A stretch of 9,561 nt of DNA. Origin: Bacillota bacterium. Its GTDB lineage: Bacteria > Bacillota > Clostridia > Oscillospirales > Ruminococcaceae. Under the pieces are notes generated by a model. The model saw only the letters and a program-made list of their open reading frames with translations. It had not been told where the DNA came from and ran no database searches. Location: positions 1-9,561 of the forward strand of contig JAEWMM010000283.1 in assembly GCA_023457175.1 (NCBI GenBank), written 5' to 3'. Positions 6,319 to 9,561 of the stretch are shown one piece after another (position 1 is the first letter of the stretch; each line of letters begins with the position of its first letter). Made by a program: the position numbers and the translations under genes.

Positions 6319-7260
6319 ATGCCGCCTATCATTGGAACCATTATGCTGTTGATCATTATTCTTGTGGCGCTCTATACGGTCGCCAACTGCGTGCGCATTG
6401 TGCCGCAGGCCACCGTATATGTCATTGAACGCCTTGGCGCGTACCATATGACATGGGAAACCGGTCTGCATGTCAAGGTGCCTTTTTTTGACCGTGTCGC
6501 TAAAAAGGTTTCGATCAAGGAGCAGGTCCTCGATTTTAAGCCGCAGCCCGGTATCACCAAAGATAACGTCACCAAGCAGACTGACACCGTCGTGTTCTTT
6601 CAGATTACCGACGCCAAGCTTTATGCCTACGGTGTAGAGCGCCCGCTCTCGGCAATTGAAAATCTCACTGCAACGACGCTGCGAAACATCATCGGCGATA
6701 TGGAGCTTGACCATACGCTGACTTCGCGCGATGTCATCAATACCCGTATTACCGCCATTCTTGATACCGCTACCGACAAGTGGGGCATCAAGGTCAACCG
6801 TGTCGAGCTTAAAAACATCATCCCGCCCAAGGAGATTCAGGACGCGATGGAAAAGCAGATGAAGGCCGAGCGCGAAAAGCGCGAGAGCATCCTGCGTGCC
6901 GAGGGTGAAAAGGCGGGCAAGATTCTCGTGGCCGAAGGCGACAAGGAGTCCCAGATTCTGCGCGCTCAGGCCGAGAAGGAATCCGCCATTCTGCACGCCG
7001 ACGCCGTCCGCGAACAGAAGATCCGCGAGGCGCAGGGCGAGGCCGAGGCCGTGCTGATGGTGCAAAAGGCGCTGGCCGATTCTATTAAGCTCCTTAACGA
7101 AGCGTCGCCCAACGACAAGGTCATTGCAATCAAGAGCCTTGAGGCGTTTGCCAAGGCTGCCGACGGTAGAGCCACCAAGATTATTATTCCGTCCGAGATT
7201 CAGTCGCTGGCCGGTATGGTAACCTCGTTGAAGGAAATAACCACCGAACCCAAGGAATAA
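6319..7260 (+). CDS. SPFH/Band 7 (stomatin, QmcA-like) membrane protein
   Basis: Membrane-anchored scaffolding protein of 313 residues that would oligomerise into rings or microdomains with the NfeD protein encoded upstream. A single N-terminal helix (residues 4-25) is followed by the Band 7 domain: IVPQATVYVIERLGAYH, GLHVKVPFFDRV, then DNVTKQTDTVVFFQI, GDMELDHTLTSRDVINTRI and WGIKVNRVELKNIIPP. A long charged coiled-coil occupies about residues 175-255, with repeated AEGEK/AEGDK units. The C-terminus ends with IIIPSEIQSLAGMVTSLKEI. Order and length match E. coli QmcA closely. The start ATG at 6319 has GGAGGG at 6306-6311, 7 nt before it; an in-frame GTG at 6304 precedes this site and is rejected. 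It is separated from the miniprotein by 280 bp, so it may have its own promoter. Transcription probably ends at 7312. Confidence 0.95.
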   Translation: MPPIIGTIMLLIIILVALYTVANCVRIVPQATVYVIERLGAYHMTWETGLHVKVPFFDRVAKKVSIKEQVLDFKPQPGITKDNVTKQTDTVVFFQITDAKLYAYGVERPLSAIENLTATTLRNIIGDMELDHTLTSRDVINTRITAILDTATDKWGIKVNRVELKNIIPPKEIQDAMEKQMKAEREKRESILRAEGEKAGKILVAEGDKESQILRAQAEKESAILHADAVREQKIREAQGEAEAVLMVQKALADSIKLLNEASPNDKVIAIKSLEAFAKAADGRATKIIIPSEIQSLAGMVTSLKEITTEPKE

Positions 7261-7276
7261 ACGCCGGACAAAAAGC

Positions 7277-7312
7277 AGCCGCCCGAAAGCCGAGGCTTCC
7301 GGGCGGCTTTTT
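7277..7312 (+). terminator. Rho-independent terminator after the SPFH gene
   Basis: Begins 16 nt after the stop codon. The stem pairs AGCCGCCCG (7277-7285) with CGGGCGGCT (7300-7308), continues after one A/C mismatch with AAGC/GCTT, and has a 4-nt loop. The run of five T at 7308-7312 follows directly. An A-run (7270-7274) before the stem could give weak function in the other direction. Confidence 0.92.
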
Positions 7313-7527
7313 GCGCTTACAGAGCCGTGTGGTCAAACAACTGAAAAACAGGATAGTCTTGCGCCTCGCCCCGTTGTCGTCCTTGCGAGACACAAAATAT
7401 CCCCGCCAATCCCATTACCATTCCCAAGTTGCTTCACTATAAAAAAGCAGCGTATGGTCCGATTAACCAACGCACATAATATATTAATTCATAATGTCAA
7501 ATTTATGTCGAATTTACGTTTCGTTTG
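7313..7527 (+). other. Intergenic stretch without a gene upstream of the permease
   Basis: About 215 bp with no supported gene on either strand. The left half is GC-rich and featureless. The right half (from about 7470) is AT-rich and contains TAATATATTA and the 11-bp tandem repeat listed separately. I looked for a purine-riboswitch core because a purine permease follows and did not see one. Confidence 0.5.
7494..7515 (+). repeat. 11-bp tandem direct repeat upstream of the permease promoter
   Basis: Two adjacent copies, ATGTCAAATTT (7494-7504) and ATGTCGAATTT (7505-7515), differing at one base. The period is close to one helical turn and the pair ends 12 bp before the -35 box, the place where an activator, or a repressor binding direct repeats, would sit. 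Confidence 0.45.
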
Positions 7528-7556
7528 TTGCTTTTTTTAGAATCATCGGCTATACT
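7528..7556 (+). promoter_or_regulatory. Promoter of the purine permease
   Basis: -35 TTGCTT at 7528-7533, a 17-bp spacer, and -10 TATACT at 7551-7556. This would give a leader of about 35 nt to the permease ATG at 7597, too short for a riboswitch after the start site. Confidence 0.62.
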
Positions 7557-7596
7557 GTAGCTTGTATATCAGCCAAATATGTTACGGAGGTTCTCA

Positions 7597-9000
7597 ATGG
7601 AAACTTTTCTCGAAAAGCGTTTCAAGCTCTCAGCGAATAAAACCAGCGTCAAAACCGAAATACTGGCTGGATTGACCACCTTTATGGCGATGGCCTATAT
7701 TCTGGCCAGTAATCCTAAAACCCTTGCGGATCCTGCTTATATCATCGGTGACGCGGCGTTGGCGGCGCGCCTTGAAAACGGCGTGTTTATCGCCACCTGC
7801 CTGGGCGCCTTTGTCGGCACCATGCTGATGGCGCTGCTGGCTAACCTGCCCTTTGCTTTGGCGCCGGGCCTTGGTCTTAACGCAACCTTTGCCTACACCG
7901 TTATGCTGGAGATGGGCTATACCTATGCCGAGGGCTTAGCCATTGTGTTCATCTCGGGTGTGCTGTTCTTTGTTATTTCGCTTTTTGGCCTGCGAGAGGT
8001 GATTGTGCGCGCGCTGCCGCACAACCTTAAGGTGGCTATTTCGGTCGGTATAGGGCTTTTTATCGCTTTTATCGGTCTTGTCAACGGTGGCGTCATCATC
8101 AACAATGACGCCACGCTCGTGGGCATTGTGAATTTTTCCGATTTCGCGCCGGGAGCAGGCGCGCGCTATGCGCTGGTGACCATCATCGGCCTTGCGATTA
8201 TCGCTTTCTGCAACAGCAAGCGCATCAAGGGCGGCATGGTCATCGCCATTCTGGGCGCAACGCTGGCCGGCATTCCGCTTGGCGTGACGGTTATCCCTGA
8301 GACGCTTTCGGTGAACCATGGCGCAATGTTTGCTGATTATGCTCAGTTTTCGCTGGGCGCTATGATCACCGGCTTTGGCACCATGTTTGCGGGCAAAAGC
8401 GTACTGGCGGTGTTGTCTAAAATCTTTATTGTGGTCATTTCCATTTCGCTGATTGATATGTTCGATACCATCGGCACGCTTGTGGGCACGGCGCAGGGCA
8501 CCGGTATGCTCGATGAAAAGGGCGAGGTCAAAAATATGCGCCAGGCGTTGCTTTCCGACTCTATTGCCACCATGACGGGTGCATTTTTCGGCACCTCCAC
8601 CGTTACCACCTTTGTTGAATCCGGCTCCGGCGTGGCCGAGGGCGGGCGCACCGGTCTGGCGTCGGTGGTCACCGCACTGATGTTTTTGCTCTCGCTCTTG
8701 CTGGCGCCGTTTATCGGTATTATTCCGCTGGCGGCAGCAGCCCCTGCGCTGATCTATGTCGGCGTGCTGATGATCGGTTCGGCGCTCAAAAGCCTCGATT
8801 TCAGCGACCCGACCGAAGCGATTCCCGCCTTTTTAACCATGGTGATGATGCCGCTGACCTACGGCATTTCCAACGGTATTGCGTTTGGTATTATGAGCTA
8901 TGTGGTCATAAAGTTCATCACCGGCAAGGGGCGGGAGCTCAACCCCACGCTCACGGTTTTGGGCATACTGTTTATTCTTCGCTACGCGCTTATCTCGTAG
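7597..9000 (+). CDS. NCS2 (AzgA-like) guanine/hypoxanthine/adenine permease
   Basis: Proton-coupled purine-base importer of the cytoplasmic membrane, 467 residues, the usual length for the PbuG/PbuO/AzgA branch. The N-terminus FLEKRFKLSANKTSVKTEI, then AGLTTFMAMAYILASNP, is typical, as are ALAPGLGLNATFAYTV, FISGVLFFVISLFGLREVIV and KVAISVGIGLFIAFIGLVNGG. Also diagnostic are SLIDMFDTIGTLVGTAQGTG (Asp287, Asp290) and GTSTVTTFVESGSGVAEGGR with Glu341. About 12-14 hydrophobic segments are visible and nothing is broken. CGGAGG at 7585-7590 lies 6 nt before the ATG at 7597; an in-frame ATG at 7579 precedes this site and is rejected. It is a single-gene unit with its own promoter. Which purine base it prefers cannot be read from sequence; salvage uptake is the expected role. 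Confidence 0.95.
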   Translation: METFLEKRFKLSANKTSVKTEILAGLTTFMAMAYILASNPKTLADPAYIIGDAALAARLENGVFIATCLGAFVGTMLMALLANLPFALAPGLGLNATFAYTVMLEMGYTYAEGLAIVFISGVLFFVISLFGLREVIVRALPHNLKVAISVGIGLFIAFIGLVNGGVIINNDATLVGIVNFSDFAPGAGARYALVTIIGLAIIAFCNSKRIKGGMVIAILGATLAGIPLGVTVIPETLSVNHGAMFADYAQFSLGAMITGFGTMFAGKSVLAVLSKIFIVVISISLIDMFDTIGTLVGTAQGTGMLDEKGEVKNMRQALLSDSIATMTGAFFGTSTVTTFVESGSGVAEGGRTGLASVVTALMFLLSLLLAPFIGIIPLAAAAPALIYVGVLMIGSALKSLDFSDPTEAIPAFLTMVMMPLTYGISNGIAFGIMSYVVIKFITGKGRELNPTLTVLGILFILRYALIS

Positions 9001-9016
9001 CAGTAAATTTATTAAA

Positions 9017-9060
9017 GGGCCTGTTGCAAAACGCATAAAAATGCATTTTGCAACAGGCCC
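9017..9060. terminator. Long hairpin after the permease, possible terminator
   Basis: A 44-nt structure: 15 paired bases (GGGCCTGTTGCAAAA with TTTTGCAACAGGCCC), one mismatch, four more pairs (GCAT/ATGC) and an AAAA loop. It begins 16 nt after the permease stop. Downstream on the plus strand is GC-rich without T-run, so intrinsic termination there is doubtful. On the minus strand the stem is followed by TTTAATAAATTT, a better tail, so it may stop transcripts of the convergent gene. Confidence 0.55.
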
Positions 9061-9096
9061 ACGCGCTTCGCGCGCCGCTGCGGCGGGCGATCAGAC

Positions 9097-9129
9097 GTGA
9101 AAGGGGGGGCTCACCGCCTCCCCTTTCAC
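9097..9129. repeat. Second hairpin inside the intergenic element
   Basis: GTGAAAGGGG (9097-9106) pairs with CCCCTTTCAC (9120-9129). The stem continues inward with one G-T pair and GGC/GCC, leaving a 5-nt loop, 14 pairs in all. No T-run follows on the plus strand. The function is unknown; it may be part of the folded repeat. Confidence 0.6.
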
Positions 9130-9243
9130 ACTATCCCCCCGTTGCGAAGCTTTCCGTTTGTGTTCTATACAAAATAATATTCATTTTGCAACAGCCCCTT
9201 TTGCCGCGCTTTAAGCATTTGGGCCTTATAGGACTAAAATATC

Positions 9244-9561
9244 TTACTGCTTTGCGTCGGCGTAGGCCTTCTCAAGTGCATGGAACTGGTCGGTCACCGA
9301 AATGGTGACGGAGGTTTTCAGATCGTCCTCGTCCGGTACATCCGTGTGCGTTGCATCACGCTCGGTGACCTTCATAGCCAGAACGTCATCGACGGTTTTG
9401 CCGCGCATCCAGTCCTCAAGGGCCGCAATCTGCTCGTACCATTCTTTTTTGATACCAGAGGCGCCCTTCATGCCATAGGCGTCGCCAAGTTCCTTTTTGG
9501 TCTTAAGCTCGGATGTTACGTCGCCGGTTAGCGCGCCGCTGACGTCAAAGCCCACACTGGC
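9244..9561 (-). CDS. Hypothetical protein, C-terminal part (runs off right edge)
   Basis: Minus-strand frame open from the window edge to a TAA at 9246-9244, so the 5' end is missing; 105 residues are present. A GTG at 9555 is in frame but has no ribosome site visible, and the true start most likely lies outside. The fragment is hydrophilic, with KKELGDAYGMKGASGIKKEW, a charged middle (VTERDATHTDVPDEDD) and an ending LKTSVTISVTDQFHALEKAY. I recall similar GDAYGMKGAS and LxTSVTIS phrases in secreted or lipoprotein-like proteins of Clostridia, but cannot name a function and cannot see whether a signal peptide precedes. It converges on the purine permease; no link between the two is implied. Confidence 0.7.
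   Translation of the reverse strand, partial: ASVGFDVSGALTGDVTSELKTKKELGDAYGMKGASGIKKEWYEQIAALEDWMRGKTVDDVLAMKVTERDATHTDVPDEDDLKTSVTISVTDQFHALEKAYADAKQ

Larger units (their letters stand above)
9014..9201. repeat. Inverted-repeat-bounded, hairpin-rich intergenic element (MITE-like)
   Basis: The ends are near-perfect inverted repeats of 18 bp: AAAGGGCCTGTTGCAAAA at 9014-9031 and TTTTGCAACAGCCCCTTT at 9184-9201, with one mismatch. Inside lie two strong hairpins (9017-9060 and 9097-9129) and a GC-rich stretch (9061-9090). There is no gene, so it is non-autonomous if mobile. The terminal CTGTTGCAAA resembles IS6-family ends as I recall them. I see no target-site duplication. It lies between two convergent genes, where such repeats often settle. 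Confidence 0.5.

Noticed and set aside
6244..7065. 273-codon minus-strand frame opposite the SPFH gene
   Set aside because: The plus strand encodes an unmistakable SPFH protein; the antisense product is His/Asn/Asp-rich with no domain.
7313..7596. Purine riboswitch before the purine permease
   Set aside because: I looked for the conserved core and the P1 stem and found neither; the predicted leader is only about 35 nt.
9014..9201. CRISPR array
   Set aside because: The CTGTTGCAAA motif recurs three times but in opposite orientations and without regular spacers.
9014..9201. Remnant of an IS6-family insertion sequence
   Set aside because: Only the ends resemble IS6; there is no transposase fragment and no 8-bp target duplication, so I keep the broader MITE-like description.
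9048..9308. 86-codon plus-strand frame after the permease
   Set aside because: It runs through the hairpin-rich repeat and antisense to the partial gene; no ribosome site.

Overview
The window looks like a chromosomal segment from a Gram-positive anaerobe of the Clostridia (Oscillospiraceae/Ruminococcaceae-like). The grounds are strong GGAGG-type ribosome binding sites 6-9 nt before nearly every start, frequent GTG starts, moderately high GC, and a gene set of PadR and TetR regulators, an RND pump with a lipoprotein-like adaptor but no outer-membrane partner, and an AzgA-type purine permease. This placement is inference; there is no rRNA or other phylogenetic marker here.

Left block (1-3071, minus strand): a two-gene RND efflux operon. 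A membrane fusion protein (1701-3071) is followed after 3 nt by the RND permease (starts GTG at 1697, runs off the left edge; about 565 N-terminal residues are present). An AT-rich divergent promoter region (3072-3384) separates it from a TetR/AcrR regulator (3385-4035), the likely local repressor. Two similar short palindromes in this gap are candidate operators. The regulator is followed after 17 nt by a ketopantoate-reductase-fold oxidoreductase (4053-4964).

Middle block (4965-7312, plus strand): a near-consensus promoter carrying two copies of a TATATC-N7-GATATA inverted repeat, spaced 32 bp centre to centre, drives a PadR regulator (5075-5431). Then come an NfeD-family membrane protein (5459-5917), a 34-residue single-pass membrane miniprotein (5934-6038), a 280-bp gap with two further palindromic elements, and a stomatin/QmcA-like SPFH protein (6319-7260) that ends at a strong Rho-independent terminator. 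NfeD plus SPFH is a known membrane-microdomain pair. Its placement behind an apparently autoregulated PadR gene, with a small membrane protein in the operon, is the most interesting assembly in the window.

Right block (7313-9561): a promoter with an 11-bp tandem repeat upstream drives an AzgA-like NCS2 purine permease (7597-9000). After it lies a hairpin-rich, inverted-repeat-bounded 190-bp segment (9014-9201) that resembles a MITE or intergenic repeat. A convergent, truncated gene of unknown function (9244 to the right edge, minus strand) closes the window.

Gene starts were chosen by ribosome binding site position, so several are downstream of the longest possible reading frame.
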